Positions 25,101 to 40,100 of a DNA stretch of 64,000 bases are shown here, piece after piece. How positions within the stretch are numbered: the first letter of the stretch is position 1; each line of letters begins with the position of its first letter. Origin of the DNA: Phallusia mammillata (Eukaryota; Chordata; Ascidiacea; Phlebobranchia; Ascidiidae); the NCBI GenBank assembly GCA_003260075.1, contig QLIY01000196.1:62001-126000 (forward strand). Reading direction: 5' to 3'. The translations under genes were made by a program, and so were the position numbers. Below the pieces are notes generated by a model. That model did no database searches. It was not told the DNA's origin and saw only the letters and a list, made by a program, of their open reading frames with translations.

Positions 25101-28100
25101 TTCCACATTCACGAGTCACCAGCAGAGAATCAGTACGGGGGGGGGGGAACTGAATTGACCATGCAAGTGAGTAGTGCACATGACACGCATATGCAGTTAC
25201 GCATTATAGTTTATTTCCACATTCACGAGTCACCAGCAGAGAATCAGTACAAGCGATGGAGACAACAGTCGCGTATAACAATGGACTGCAAACTTTGATA
25301 AGTCTGAAGTCATTCACTACGTTTTCAGACATATACTGTCACTTATTAGACTTAACGAAATTTAAACGAAAGTCTGTTTGTTGTAGCTTTTGTAGAATAT
25401 TGTGTATTTCTTCGCAGATCCCGCGAAAGTGCCGTCGATTTCAGTCGCAGCTGTAACATCAACCGTTGTTAACATTACATGGGAACGTCCACCTGGCGTG
25501 ATTGGCGGATACGAGGTGGAATGGGAACCGATATACGGAGAGGTAACATTATATTGTTGTGTAAAATTGCTCATTACCAACTAATGACTTTTCATTTGCG
25601 AGACATAGGTCATTTATAATGTAACTATCTTAAAAAATCAAAAAAACCTGGTAATCTTAGAAAATGATCCAAAATGTTTTGTTTATCGAACAGTGCATGT
25701 CGAAATCGTTTTTAAACTTTGCGAAGTCGGAGTAATAAAATATTTTGGAAATGTGTATTAAAATCAATAAAGTGCGCAAAGGAAACATTTTTGCTTGGCT
25801 TTGCAGTTTAACTTTTTGATTGAACATGAAATTGTACTAACAATAAGGTCGTAGTCGGTTTATGTTCATTGGCCGTGTAGAATAAGTGATGCTGAATAGG
25901 TCGTCCGACTTCGATATCTGATGCATGTTAAACTTGGTTTAAAAAAAGAAAAGATCAACGATCTCTAAATGAATGCACTTATTTGTAATTCAGGTGTCAA
26001 ATGAAGAAGAGGAAGCAACGTTAAGTGGCTTGACACCAGGTGTGAAGTATGAAGTTGAAGTTTTCACGCTGAGCTACCATCAACCAATGCGCAGTAGAAC
26101 TTTGGCGAAGCTAGATGTTGCAACTGACGAATCACGTGAGTTAGGCGTTCATGATATTATCTTTAATATTCCAACACCGCTTTAAAGTAAACGTTTGGCA
26201 AGATACGTAAATTGTTCTTTGGGATAATTTACTAGACTGCATATCAGTCTCACAAACAAACTTGACGAATGTTTGCCATTCAATTACCTTTGTAGGTTTA
26301 AACGTTTATAACTTTGTTTATATACGCACGGTGCAGCATTTTTTCGTAAAACTAAGAGCAATTTTGTTTCAGCACCAAGTGAACCGGAGGATTTATCCCT
26401 TTCATCATTGGAAGCTGCCACCATCCAAACATCGTGGGATAAACCGCAACATCCAAATGGAAAAATCTTGTTTTACATCTTACAGTTTAGACAGGTAAGC
26501 ATCTTTTCTTTGCTTACTAGTTTCAAACGCAACGCAATGCGCAACACTAGTTTTTTAAACCTTTTTTATCGTCTTGGCGCGAACAACAAGCAATGCCCAT
26601 AGAATAATGTATTAGGCCCAGCAGCCTACGACAAACACTCAAAGCATTGGTATAGTGTCTTAATAAAATCTTACTATTGGAAAACAAATGGCAAGTTTAA
26701 AAAATACCTTAACTGCCCCAGTTCTTTCCCCACCCGAGCGAGCAATTCAGCGAAGTCAACGTAAGCGCTCCGCTGACCAATCACGTGATCAGTGACGTGG
26801 AACACGGTGCAACCTACTATGTTAAGATTGCGGCAGTAAACTCTGCAGGCCAGGGGCCGTTTACCGATCTCGAACGCGTCAAAGTTCAAGAGTCACTTTC
26901 AGGTTGGAAAGTGTCATCATCTCATTATGACATCATCATTCACCTTCACGTCATTGTGTCGTCATCTTACATCATTGATTTGAAACCATTTTTGGCATTT
27001 ATCTGTGCTCAAATTTTAAGTCATTCATAGTTGTCATAATTCCCTTTTTTATTAATTCAATTATAACAACTTTTCATGTGATTTCTAGGACCCGTAAACA
27101 ATCTGGAAGCAACTGCACTCAGCTCATCAACTACCTCTGTATCGTGGGAATATCCAAGATCTCCTAACGGGGAAATCACCAGATATCAGCTCACCGCTAC
27201 TGACCCAGACTATGACGTAGTTTCCGAAATCAACTTCTACCCGAAACAGGTAATTCAAAAATCTTTTTTTTTTCAAAAACAAGTTTATTGTTTATGCTGT
27301 TTTTATGCACTGTTGTCAGAACGTTAACCCCTTCAAGTGTATACTGGACAACGCATCACCACAAGCGATCAGCTCTCTGCTGTTCATGCATGCAAGCACA
27401 AGCAACGCCATTCAGCCATCACGTCACGACAGCGGTGACGCAGTGGTCACGTCACCGTCATCTGGTAGTGGAAGTGACGCATCACAAAGTGACGTATCGA
27501 AAGAGCTTCAGCAGCTTTCCGAAGTTCAACATTTGTCCACCGCTGCGGTTAACGTCACAGTGACGTCTCCCGAATCCGGTGGCGAGATTGTTCCTCAGGA
27601 GACTGTTGACGTCAGTGAGGATGACGTCGAGGGCGAGGCTCCGACGGATGGCGAGGGTAGAAGTAAGTATGCTAGGATTTGTTGTACAGTAAGTTACATG
27701 TTATACATTAACTTTTGTATGAATTTGTAGACATCGGTGATCATCGACTTCGTCGTTCTGTGCTTGAACAATCATCTCTGGCAAGTTGTTTAAATATAGT
27801 GTTTTTAAATGACACAGTACTTTTCTTCTTATAAGTTACATATGCCTGTTAATAACATCCGACTTTAAAGTAATTTTTACTATTAACGACGAGAGCATCC
27901 GCAACAAGTTTGCTGTTTTTGTTAAACGAACATTTTGGCCAACTTGTAGCAGCTACTAACAATAGTTTTAACTTGATACTGTACTACAAACGATATAGTA
28001 CTTACCAACTACGTTACACCATTCAGGGCACATTCGAACTTCTTTGCCCGGTTCAGTACAAAATCGAAAATCTTGAACCTTATACCGAGTATAACATCAC

Positions 28101-31100
28101 TGTCCGCGTATGGACGGCTGTTGGAGAGGGCGAACCTGCATCTGTCAGTGTTACCACCAGACAGGAGCCACCGGAGGGTCCTCCCACCAATATCCATATA
28201 ATTTCTAGGCTTTCCAGAGCTCTTACTATTTCTTGGATGCCACCTGATAAACCGAATGGCGTTCCAACGTACACTGTGACGCTTAGCTTCCAAGGTAGGC
28301 ATTGGCAATATAACATGTACATTTATTCGGGGGGGGGGTGTAATTTCTAGGCTTTCCAGAGCTCTTACTATTTCTTGGGTACCACCTGATAAACCAAATG
28401 GCGTTCCAACGTACACTTTGATGCTTAGCTTCCAAGGTAGGCATTGGCAATATAACATGTACATTTATTCAAGAAAACATTCGCGTTTGAAGCTTTATAG
28501 CAGAATACACAACCTAACCACAAATAGATCTCTGCTGTTGCTCTCAATCCTATCGCAGACTAGTTTTTATTTAGAAATAAGAACTCCTCAGTACAGTATT
28601 TTGTTTTGAACCGGTTGACAGCACAGTAATTGAAACCTCCTTTACGTGGTACATGAAACTTAACCTATTGAAATTTGACTGTAAGCAGATGGAAACGAGT
28701 CATTTACAACCAACGAAACGAATTTAAGCATTAATGACTTGCAACCCTTTACAATGTATGGAATATCTGTCTACGCAAGCACTGTGGAAGGAGACGGACC
28801 TAGATCGGACTTTCATTATTTTGCAACAGCACAAGGGGGTATGTTAGTGAGACGCAAAATGTGTAGAATATTCTACGGTAGTATTTAAAAAATGTCTTGC
28901 ACCAGTTTAATACAACAGTCTAATTCAGTGGTTCTTAACCTTTTTTCCTTGCTGCACCCCTTTCAAGGGGGGGGGGCGTGGAAGGAGACGGACCTAGATC
29001 GGATTTCCATTATTTTGCAACAGCACAAGGGGGTATGTTAGTGAGACGCAAAATAGTGTTTAAAAAATGTCTTGCACCAGTTTAATAGTGTTGCAGTGCA
29101 GAATTGGGAGAACTTTTCAGAAACCTATGGAAACATCCCTCTGAACCTACTAACCCCGTTTAAGAAACCACTTTTTTAAGAATTAAATTACGCATTTTCG
29201 CAACTTACGTTTCTTCGGCTAGTCCTACATTTTGCATCTACAAGTATTACTTAATGCAATGTTTCCCAACCTTTTTCTACCAATTCCTGTCTTTACATTT
29301 CGAAACATTTTCATTCCTCCCTACATGCTGCATAATAGATGGTTTATCATCTGATTTAAAATTACAAAGATGATTTAAATTTGGGTATTTTTTCAACTTC
29401 ACAAGTCATGTTTACAGAGCCTATATGTCTATTTATAAACCACATGTAAAAAAGTAATTTCCTTCCATGTTGAGAACCATGCACTGACTTAAAGTTTGCA
29501 CAATCAAAAAATTGGCAATTTTGATCCTTGTATTGCAGAACCAGAGGAAGTTGAACATCTTTCTTTGGCACCTGATGGTCCACGATCAATGACGTTTACC
29601 TATGACCCTCCCTCTGTTCCGCATGGCATTGTACGACGATATATCTTCACATTGGGGGGGGGGCATTGCAGAACCAGAGGAAGTTGAACATCTTTCTTTG
29701 GCACCTGACGGCCCCCGGTCAATGACGTTTACCTGGGTCCCTCCCTCTGTTCCGCATGGCATTGTACGACGATATATCTTCACATTGTTAAACACCACCA
29801 ATGGAGAAATTATTGAAACTATTATCGATGCCCCGGTAAGTTATCAATGCGGTTTGATTTTTTTTGTTTGACTCTTTGGGCATTTTTTGGAAGCGATTTG
29901 ATAAACAGAACGTATTTTTCGGTTCTGTTTTTGAATATTTTTTGTGTTTTTAAGCATCAAATGGATTATTTTTTTATAAAAGCCGGAGAACAACCTGGAA
30001 TTTAAGCATAGTCATTTTCTACTAAATTGGCGATTATTGCTTAAAATATGGCACAAACCCCCCTTGCTTTAAATGGTTGTACAAAAGCACATAGGCGTAT
30101 AAAATGTTCTATACAGGATTTTGTGTCGCTAAAACATTCCAGGGTTTAAAAACTTCAGTCAAAAACCGCAAAGCAACGAACGTTGACGCTTTTTCTGTAC
30201 ATTTCAAGACTGAAGACGATGCCAGGTTACACGAGGAAAGATTGATAAACACATCTCCAATGCTTAACATAACTCTTCTCGGCAACCTCATCATCAATCG
30301 CTACCTAGACCCTATAACCCACTTCGATCAACACTTGCGACCTTACAACAACTATACGGCTACAGTACAAGCTGTAACTGATGCTGGGCCTGGCCCAACG
30401 GCCCATGTAACGTTCCAAATGGCACAGGATAGACCCGAATCGCCGCCTGTTGATTTGTCTTATGTGAACCTTACTTCTACTGAAGTCAATATTACATGGC
30501 GCCCTCCAGTGATACCAAATGGTATAGTAACTGGGTATTCGGTGCTGATCACAGAAGTTTCGGGCAGAAGGAACCATCATGTTACGGAAGAGTATGCCGT
30601 GGTTGAAAACCTGAAGAAATACAGACCATATAGTGTAAGATATTTTTAAACTTTTTTTATTTCCCTTTTTTGAAAAAAAGTTAGTTCTTTTGATGTTTCT
30701 AAACAAATTAAAAATAAAGATCAAAAATAGTTCTGAAACAAACGTTTATCCTGATAAGTTAAATTTATTGCAGTTCGTAGATTTTGAAAGTAGTTGTCTT
30801 TTTATATTCTGATCAAGTTTAACATTACCATGACTGAAATTCACTGATCCATTACGTCATAGGTTTACGTCAGCGCTCATACGTCAGTTGGGGAGGGACC
30901 CTCCGGTCCTCAATTTTCAATTCACACAGATGAAGATGTACCAGATGATGCTCCCACCAATGTAACTTACAGAAATATTTCATCGTCTGCTGCCATCCAC
31001 CTTTCATGGCTCCCACCGAAAGTGCCCAACGGCATAATACGATCCTACACAGTTTACTACACGAATTCAACAAGGACTTACACCGCAGTTAGGTAAATCA

Positions 31101-34100
31101 CTTTGCGAATGGGCGTACAATTTTAAAGTGACGTTGGGCTAATAATGAAATGTGATTAGAATAAAAGAAAGCTAAAAGTGAAGAGTTCCTTGGCACAGGC
31201 GTACCGTTTCTAAATAGGAAAATGGTAAAAGTTGTAACCTACATTGCAAGAATAAAGAATTAGATGACAAATTTTCTGTTGCCAAATGGATTTATGAGAC
31301 TACTATTGCCGAACACCAAAAAGCAAACACTTACAGTTTTGATCCATTCAAACTATTTTATCTTAACCTAAGACATAAAAATCTTATAAGTTTCGCGCAC
31401 TTACCCACACGGATATTTTCTTGTTAAATATCGGATCCCAATTTCAACACAAACTATATCCCATAAAGGTACGGTTTCAAGATATCCAGCATTCGAGTTT
31501 TGTTTATGACTTTTGTAACATTATTTTACAGCAACCGGACAGAGTGTTATCTACAGCAACTACAAACATATGGTCAATACAACATAAGAGTTTCGTCCAA
31601 CACCAGTAAAGGGGAGAGCATAATGCGCAGTAAGCCGTTACCCGTGCGTACGATGGAGGGACAACCCGCCACACCCCCTTACAACCTTTCCTACGTCAAT
31701 GTGACATCACGAAGCGTGTTGATGACGTGGATGCCGCCAGATGTTCCAAACGGGATTATACAGTTTTATAACTTGAAGCTTTCACCGTTGTATGGAAGAA
31801 ATGAAGAAAATTCTAGGTTTGTTCTTTTCGGTTATGCATCTTCATGTTATACAGAGTAAGTAATTTAAAAAAGATAAGAATAATTATCTTGTTATTGTTG
31901 GTCGAAATCAAGTCATTGTCTGCCATACCGCTTTGCGATGACATTTTAAAATGAATTTTACATAAACTATTTCTATTTATTTATTTATTTATTTGTCATT
32001 GTAAACTTTTCATAACGTTTTATCATTTTCCATTCGTTCGTTAATAGCCAACAAAGTTAATCTAAAACGAATTTGGGTTACTTTTCTTTGCTACAAAACT
32101 GACGTGCGCAAAACTTGTATTGCAGCTTCGTGACCAAGGATGATAATCCGAAAAAACTTCTTGATTCATTGCTACCATACAACACTTACCGTGCATCGGT
32201 TCGAGCTAACACCAAATACGGAGATGGCGACAAAGAGTCGGACTTACTAACCATTTATACTTTGCAAGATGGTAAGTGGTTAGAGTATGGTTAAACCAAT
32301 GTGCAAAGTTTAAAATACACTAATTTTCTCTAAAGTTACTAATTTTAAAATACACTAATTTGTAATTTGTAAAGTGAAAGTTTGTGTTGGATGTTGTTCT
32401 CGCATTAAACTTTAAACCTGGTTTGGGGGGGGGGGCATTTGCAAATATATTAGTACAAAAAAGCCGTGGTGCCAATTCCAAAGTGCTGCCACTTTTTGTG
32501 AGGAACGTTTAAGGTATGATGAATTTTCCTCCAAAAGCCACTGAACATCATGACGTGATAAACAAAATTTGAAACAAATATAACTTTCGACGTAAGAATC
32601 AAAACAAATCTCGTCAAAATGCTTGTACAATGGGGGGGGGGGTAGCATAGTGAAAGTTTTGTAAGTTTGTGTTGGATGTTGTTCTCGCATTAAACTTTAA
32701 ACCTGGTTTGGTTTTGCTTTTATAGTCCCGGAAACACCCCCCGTTGATTTTTCGTACGGAAATGTGACTTCATCTTCGATTCGTATCCAATGGCAACCAC
32801 CCTTTATTCCGAACGGCATAGTAACTTACTACATGCTCCGTTATCACACATTGGGTCAGTGACTAAAAACGTTTTTTTGTTTCTTCTATACACGCGTTAT
32901 TTGCAAATATATTAGTACAAAACAGCCGGGGTGTCAATTCCAAAGTGCTGCCACTTTTTTGTGAGGAACGTTTAAGGTATACTGAATTTTCCTCCCAAAG
33001 CCACTGAACATCATGACGTGATAAACAAATATATCTTTCGACGTAAGAATCAAAACAAATCTCGTCAAAATGCTTGTACAATTACATTTTGCAACATATC
33101 TTTATATTAAGTCAAACCGGCAGGATTGAAGGATATTAGATCAAAAATTATATGGCGATTATCTATGTAGTCAAATGTTGTACTCCCTTTGGCATGTGCA
33201 TTTTCCCCCTTAGCATGTGCAGCCAAGAATTTAAATTAGTGTTGTGGCGCAGATGATCCAACCACTGTGATGACTTTGCATCTGAACGGTAATGTCACTT
33301 CCGAGATTGTTGTGGACCTCGAAAAATACACTGCGTACAACTTCACTCTGACAGCTGCTACAATAGTGGGAGAGGGACCAGCGAACTATATCCAAGTGCA
33401 CACTGATGAAGATGGTATATAAACATATATTGCACCACAAATACATGAATCTCAAATGCAGTCTTTTTGGTCCGAATACCCCATTCTGTTAATTTCTTAA
33501 AATGTATTTTGAGGCCTATTGGTTTTTAAACATACAGGGATTATCATTAGATTGAATTATATTTTTTTTAGAGCCTTCATCCCCACCTTACGATGTGATT
33601 TACCACCAAATTAATTCAACTGCAATAACACTAGAATGGAAACCACCCCTGAAACCGAACGGAATCGTCATCAATTACGACATTCGCTACCAGTAACTTG
33701 TTGTATTTATGTATTTTAAGTTTGCATGGCCGAACTTTTTCAATTTTTTCCTGTGGCAAAATTTCGCATATCCGTATGAGATAAACGTATGTTGATCACT
33801 GGGGGGGGGGGGGAAGTTTGCATGGCCGAACTTTTATATTTTTTTCCTGCGGCAAAATTTCGCATATCCGTATGAGATAAACGTATGTTGATCACTGGAA
33901 TCAGCTTTGAAGTGTTCTTGCAGACCAGCGATTAAGCACACTCATACATTAAACATAGTGCACCAGTCCTAGTTATTGCGCTGCACCAAGCATTCCTAAA
34001 TGACAAAACCGGCTTGATTTGGTAGCCCAGTGGTTCCCAAACTGTGCCGCGAGATGTCATTAGGTGTGCCGCAAAAAATATTGAAATTAAAATCAATCAA

Positions 34101-37100
34101 GTAGAGTAGTACCACCAGGTGCTTAGACCACTAGGCCAACATGCTCCATGTCTCTGAGATGTTCAACTAGGCTATTTAACTATGAGAGTGACCTGTATAG
34201 CGGCTTTATGACCTCATGGTTAGTGCCTTTGTCAGCTAATTTGCTGTGCCATTTTAAACTGAAATAAAAAAATTCAAATATATTTTTTATTCAAATGTTC
34301 GAAGTGCGCCAAATAATTTTTGTTTTTTTCTAAAATGCGCCTTAAAAGAAAAAAGTTTGGGAACCACTGTGGTAGCCTATAACGTATTCAGTAGGCCTGG
34401 TGTACGAAAATGTGTCTTTTTTAAATAGTTACATGCTTTATGCCCACCAAACTTTACAAAACACCTAAACATGGCCGTTGCCGCTGAGGTTAAAAAGCCC
34501 AGATGTAACTGCTTGTGTCACTGTTTTGTTTCAAAGTTGCTTGCTTTTATGTCGACAGTTTTTATAGGTTTGCATGTTGAGGTATTTGTGCATTGTAGGG
34601 GCGTGCAAGATAAGGTCATGTGCTTGGTGACGTCACGCTCTACAAGAGTTACCCTCACCAACCTGAGGAAGTCTGCTGTCTACAAAGTTACTGTGGTTCC
34701 CTACACAAGAGTTGGGGGGGGGGGGGCGCTTGGTGACGTCACGTTCTTCAAGAGTTACCCTCACCAACCTGAGAAAGTCTGCTGTCTACAAAGTTACTGT
34801 GGTTCCCTACACAAGAGTTGGGAATGGAAGCCAATCCAGCCAAATGGAAACCTTCGAAACACTGGAAGACGGTAGGCATCTGTTTCATACTTTGTTTTGT
34901 TTTATTTTTGTTGTGGTTATTGTGCTTTCTGAACGACTTTTCAAACATTTTTCTACCGTTCCTTGTTAGACCCTGAAGACCCGCCACGAGGGGTCTCTGT
35001 GGAGCCACTGACGTCGACATCAGTAAGGGTCGCCTGGCAACCGCCCTTGACGCCAAACGGACGCATCCAGTTCTACACCGTATACTATACTCAACTGGGA
35101 GGCGACACTAAAACTACAGATGTAAGTTTTCAGAAGTTTTTATTCAGGTTTCAGTAATGGAAGCAATCACAACAAACTGTGTAAAACTAATGGCATGAAG
35201 TCTGTAAAATACATACCTGTGAAAATTTGTAAAACGATTTCTTCAATGAGTCACACAAACGAGTTTTTTTTAGATATAACATAGATTTCGTATTTGCAGT
35301 ATAAATAGTATTTACATGATACCTGGACTTTGTATAGTATAGAAAAGCGCTATCTTATTAGTAAATTTACAACAATGTGTTAGGTCTTCCACGCCGAAGA
35401 AACGGTGCTAGAAAATCTTCGCAAGTATACCCAATATGACATCATGGTGACTGCGAGTACAGCGCTGGGAGACGGGGGACAGAATAGCAGTATTGTGCGC
35501 GTCCGCACTATGGAAGATGGTAAGTTCAACTTATGCCTATGCATTGGTATTGTAACCCAAAGAGACATCCTGCTATGTAGTTACACTAACTCTGTCCTAG
35601 CAAACCTTTTTCATTATCACTTTGCCTTCAATTCGCTGTCTAACATGGACATTGTAGCTGTGCTTTAGTTGTTCGTCAGGAGCAGATTTACTGCAATCTT
35701 CTCTATGGCGCGCTTGCGTTTTATTTATTTCACAGCACCCAGCGAGCCCGCGAACCTTTCTTGCAAAGCTGTGGATGAACAGAGCGTTTTGGTCATTTGG
35801 TCAGACCCATTAAAATGGAACGGAGTTTCGCTTGGATTTGTTGTTAATACATCAGGATCCGACGAGAGTGTGGTGGTCCAAAATGTACACACTAACCAGC
35901 AACAGTTGCAAGAACTACAACCATACACCACATACACTGTGATGGTATCGGGTACCACTTCGGCCGGTGTTGGTGTCCCTGCGGAGTGCAGTGTCCGCAC
36001 GTTAGAATCAGGTGGGTTAAGTTTGCGTTTAGAGAAATTTTCATTAGTATGATAAAAGTAAGCAAATTTGGCCCAAACTGTGTATAGGTTTAACAATTAC
36101 GTTTTTATTTAATGACACGACATAGTTAATTTATTATGTTGAGCTATCACATTTTGGTTTGACACTCTGTGTAACACCAAATTAGAAAGTAAAAAAAATC
36201 CGAACGAATTTTCAAAAATTCAATCATTTGAATCAAGTGTATTTGTTTCCAGTGCCAAGTTCACCAAGAGACGTGGCGATTGTTGATATAAAGCCAACCC
36301 AGCTTACAATATCGTGGCTTGAACCTGCTAGTCCCAACGGAGTGATCCTGGGCTACAACGTTTCTTGTCAAAATTCGGGTCTGGAATACGCAAACGTCGA
36401 ATCAACAGAGTTCAAAATCTCAAATAGTTCAATCCGAGCCACAGTGTCTGGGTTGCCAAAATTTTTTGCCTTTTCAGTGAAAATTTCTGCTTTCACATCT
36501 AAGGGATCTGGTCCTTGGTCCGACGTGGTTCAAGCTTCGACTATTGCTGGGGGTAAGTGACGTTGTCATGAAACTAACAACCATTCTTTCGCTTTTGTTT
36601 TCTTGCATGACGCATGTTCGTTGGTTTATTAACGACTATGTATTACGTAGCAATGGTAGATAGCCTATATGTCTGTTTTCAGCTACTAAGTAAAGTACTA
36701 ACGCTTTACACTTAAAAACTGCTCTGCGGTGAGATTAATATGTGCTGTGCTGTTTTTTTAGTTTTGTTTAAGTTAATGGTGTGTCTAATTTGGTGTTTTC
36801 TTGCATAAATGGTTTCAATATTTGGTTTCAGTTCCCGACCATCCTGTGGTAAACCTTACTGCTCGACCACATAACTCCACGTCTATAATGGTGAATTGGT
36901 CTCCACAGCATCCACTAACAGGACCAACTTTATATCACGTCTCAACGTCCCTAGCAACCGATGGTGTGTCAGAAATGGTGGACACCAAACAAAGCGTTGC
37001 ACTCGAAGAGGCCGTAATATCAGGACTGCTGGTAACGTTGAAGTTTTTGGAGACTGCTTTTTTCTTCTGATCTTAAAAAATACAAATTATGTTGGTACCG

Positions 37101-40100
37101 ACGATACATACGCGTGTTTAGATAATCGTCTATGTACAAACTAAAAAAAGCGGGTTAATGGCACAAACGTTTTTTATTCCAGTATTTCAATTTAGTTTTA
37201 TTTTCTTTGACAGCCGTACACCACCTACACCGTCCAAGTCTTACCCTTTGTCTCTGGTGTTGATGGTTATGGACCACCATCTTTTGTGTCGACCACCACC
37301 CTGCAAGACTTGCCAGCAACGCCTGTAGACAATCTTCGCTACAGCGAACTCACATCGACATCGGTCACTCTCGTCTGGGATCCACCGTTACAACCTAATG
37401 GAATTATAGTGCGATACACAATTGATATAGAAGGCCTTGACCAACTTACGTCTATAGGTAAGTTATGTAGGGAAATACAGGAGTGCTTATAGCGAAAAGA
37501 ATCTTACTGTGAATAATAGAATATTTGGCAAGTGTAAAGACGCCCTACAGATTGAATTTCTCACCAATGATTGATGAAAACGAAACTCTCTCTTTGTAGA
37601 CAAAAACAACAACTTAGTTTAAGCAAATGTTTTTGCTACAGGAAATCAGACTGAAATGGTTGTGGAAGGTCTTTCAAAATTTAAAAACTACAGCGCCATT
37701 GTGACCAGCTTTACCAGTGTTGGACCAGGTCCTAACACCAGCTTTCAGTTTCAAACAGCGCAAGATGTACCAGACGATCCTCCACTCAATATCATGGTAA
37801 GAAAACCCCTTAAACCAGCGGTTTGTTACACATGCTTAAAAACCTTAGCTAATTGTGCAATATACAGATGCAACAATCATCTAGAAGTGCTAATGTATCT
37901 TGGGACCAACCTTTGGTGCCGAATGGTGTCATAACTGGTTACGAGGTGCAGTACTCAAGCAAACATGACACTGGGGTCAGCAGCGTTTTTGTAGAGGAAC
38001 CGCGAGCTGAGTTAATTGACCTTCGACCTTTCACCCTGTACACCATAAGTATACGAGCATCTACTGTTGCTGGCACAGGACCGCTGTCTAACCAAGTTCA
38101 ATTCACAACAGATGAAGCTGGTAAGATGGTTCAGTATTTTTTGCTTTAAAGTTGTGTTTTGTAAATCGCCCAGGTTTTTCTGCAAGTGATGTAATATTTT
38201 TTTAAATTTATTGTGAATTTTTTTCAAACAATGATTATTATCGATGCCAATAATAATTGTCAATGAAAACGTTTTTGATGTTTGTGTCTGCATTTTTACT
38301 TTATTGGATAGGTCTTTTTGTCAATCGGTTTCTGTTTATTTTCTGTATCAACGATTTAATTCCAGTACATGCGGAGATGAAAGTAGAATAAATTTCTTAC
38401 CAGAACGATCCAGTATTTGTCGATTTTGTTTTAGAATCCGGCTATAATTATAACAAAAACACACAAAAAATACCCAAACACTAGAAATTATGAATGGAAT
38501 ATGAAGATCATCAAGGAATTAACAGATATAGTCTTGTTACACCTTTGTCTTCTTGTTACACATTTGTCTTAAAACCGTTAGCGAAATGCCGACCTACATT
38601 CATCATATTTGTAAACTGAAACTCTGTTTTCAGTGCCGACAATGCCAATGGGTCTCGTTTGCACCGTAATCAACGAATTCTCTATCAAAGTTGAATGGAA
38701 CACACCAGAGCAACCAAACGGGGTTCTAACTGGTTACACCATCAAGTACCAGATACCCGATAGTCAACAAACAGCTGAAACGTTACCTATTGATCCTTTA
38801 ACACAAGAAAGTTTGATTACGTCACTTCTACCATATACTGAATATGATATTGGGGTCTCAGCTAGTACTGCGATTGGACCTGGACCTTTTGCTCAGTGCA
38901 CGCGTCGAACCAACGAAGGATGTAAGTTTGCATAGAAAACCAGTGACACTGGGCCTGTACTCTTTATATATTACTTTCCTACCTTTCTGTTATATGACTT
39001 TTTAATTGTTTGAAGAAAAACAGCCACTTTGAATTAAAACTTTGTTGTAGCCTAATGCAGGGGTGTGCAACCTTTGTTACTGTGGGGGCAAATACAAATG
39101 CCAAAATTAGATCGCGGACCGCACCTGTGTATCAAACAAGGTGATTTTTCTTTGTTGCTTTCCAAATATGCTTAACTACAAGTAAATTCGTATTTGATTC
39201 TAGCCACAAATTGCCAGGTCGCAGAAAAATAGCATCGGGCGCATTAATCTGCTCAAAAATATGTAATAGTTGCATGGACTTATTTGCCAGTACATTTGAA
39301 ATCCAAGCGTCTCTGCGGGCCGCACAACCTTTAATAAAGGGCCGCATTTGGCCCGCGGGCCGCAGGTTGAACACCCCTGGCCTAATGAACACCGACCATG
39401 TTTTTGTTCACCAAATTTTTGCTACAAAGCCATGTGATCGAGTAGGATATTTATAATTTTTAAGAAACAGCAAGCCAGTTCTTATCTTATTTTAGAAGCA
39501 ATTACTTATTACTAAATAAATACTTTCCATTCTTAGTTATTTAATTAAATAAACGGTGATCGTCGTTGACCATGCTGCCTGTTGGAGGGTCAGATACTGT
39601 TCAGTTCAAATACTCTCAGTGAAATTACTATGTGTTCATTCAGTACTAGAATTGTAGAATATGATTATTTTTATACAGTGATTTTTCAAATTCAAGGGAA
39701 AATACAAATCTTTTCTAAAATCCCGGGTGTCTCAAATGACAATGCGCAGTTGGGACCAAAGAAAATCTTTCTTCTACGTTCGAACACTATTTTGTCAGTC
39801 AACTTTTTGACACTCGTTTTTTAATCATTTCAGTTCCCAGCTTACCCGTTGGTGTGCGAGTCTCCGATTTCACCGACACAAGTATCAAAATCACTTGGCG
39901 AAGACCGCTTCGACCCAATGGAATATTAAACAACTACGTCTTGAACTATTGGCCCCCTGACGCTTGCTTGATGAACGACGGAACTCTGACGTCTGAAGGG
40001 AAAGTTCCACAGGTAAGTAAGGTTACACCTGGTCAAGTTTTTTGCTGTTGCTCTATCTTTATCCGCTCTATATAATAACTGATTGAATGTTTGAAGAAGA

